A DNA stretch of 5,638 nucleotides from Acidimicrobiia bacterium (lineage in GTDB: Bacteria > Actinomycetota > Acidimicrobiia > Acidimicrobiales > AC-14): assembly GCA_019243595.1 (NCBI GenBank), contig JAFAUA010000140.1, forward strand, positions 1 to 5,638, read 5' to 3'. The position numbers and the translations under genes are program-made. The notes under the pieces were generated by a model. It did no database searches and was not told where the DNA came from. It worked only from the letters and a program-made list of their open reading frames with translations. Position 1 is the first letter of the stretch, and every line of letters begins with the position of its first letter. Shown piece after piece: positions 5,546 to 5,638 of the stretch.

Positions 5546-5638
5546 CTACTGCCCACCCTTTTGCACGTAGTTGCGGACAAAATCCTCCGCGTTTTCTTCT
5601 AGGACCTCGTCGATTTCGTCCAGCAACTCGTCCAGGTC
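5546..5638 (-). CDS. pup: Prokaryotic ubiquitin-like protein Pup, C-terminal part (cut by window edge)
   Basis: I translated this by hand from the right edge: 30 residues and a TAG stop at 5546-5548. The fragment contains DLDELLDEIDEVLEENAEDF and then VRNYVQKGGQ, the conserved Pup C-terminus. Full Pup is about 60-70 residues, so roughly the last half is present. Pup is intrinsically disordered; this half forms the helix that binds the coiled coil of the ARC/Mpa ATPase and docks on PafA and Dop. The Gly-Gly-Gln ending means the terminal Gln must be deamidated by Dop to Glu before PafA can ligate it, so a dop gene is expected nearby, outside the window. GC here is about 53%, clearly lower than in neighbouring genes, partly because of its Glu/Asp/Asn-rich composition. 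Confidence 0.96.
   Translation of the reverse strand, partial: DLDELLDEIDEVLEENAEDFVRNYVQKGGQ

Noticed and set aside
1..5638. tRNA or rRNA genes, CRISPR arrays, insertion sequences, attachment sites
   Set aside because: No cloverleaf-like sequence, no regularly spaced repeats, no transposase and no paired terminal repeats were seen on reading both strands; almost all of the window is protein coding.

Overview
This is part of a Pup-proteasome (bacterial ubiquitin-like) locus from a high-GC actinobacterium. The window contains the C-terminal end of the modifier Pup, both 20S core subunits (prcB, prcA), the Pup ligase PafA, and the N-terminal part of a PafB/PafC-type WYL regulator. By hand count, coding stretches are roughly 62-67% GC, while the pup fragment and the spacer after it are about 53-57%. 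Gene content and sequence fit Actinobacteria. A deep-branching class such as Acidimicrobiia is a guess that the window cannot settle.

Layout, reading the minus strand from the right edge. The pup end (5546-5638, cut by the window) is followed by a ~110-nt spacer with a long inverted repeat. Next come an endonuclease VII-family HNH nuclease gene (4941-5432), prcB (4113-4910) and prcA (3436-4116). prcB and prcA overlap by 4 nt (ATGA). Two compact hairpins at the end of prcA mark a convergent junction. On the plus strand lie two abutting small genes: a DUF2007-like protein with a C-terminal membrane anchor (2676-2984) and an unrecognised helical protein (2985-3413). The minus strand then resumes with pafA (1277-2635), a DUF3866 gene (287-1273) and the start of a pafB/pafC-like gene (1-281), all within a few nucleotides of each other. 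pafA and the DUF2007-like gene diverge from a very short spacer with overlapping, back-to-back -10-like elements.

How the genes work together (known biology). PafA attaches Pup through its C-terminal Glu to substrate lysines, after Dop deamidates the terminal Gln; the Gly-Gly-Gln form is seen here. Pupylated proteins are unfolded by the ARC/Mpa ATPase and degraded in the PrcA/PrcB barrel. Dop and ARC are not in the window and probably lie beyond the right edge. PafBC-type WYL proteins control a DNA-damage response in mycobacteria. The less-explained members are the catalytically intact Holliday-junction-resolvase-like nuclease between pup and prcB, the DUF3866 protein between pafA and the WYL gene, and the plus-strand pair between prcA and pafA. 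These, with the RNA structure at the nuclease ribosome binding site, are the parts worth a second look.
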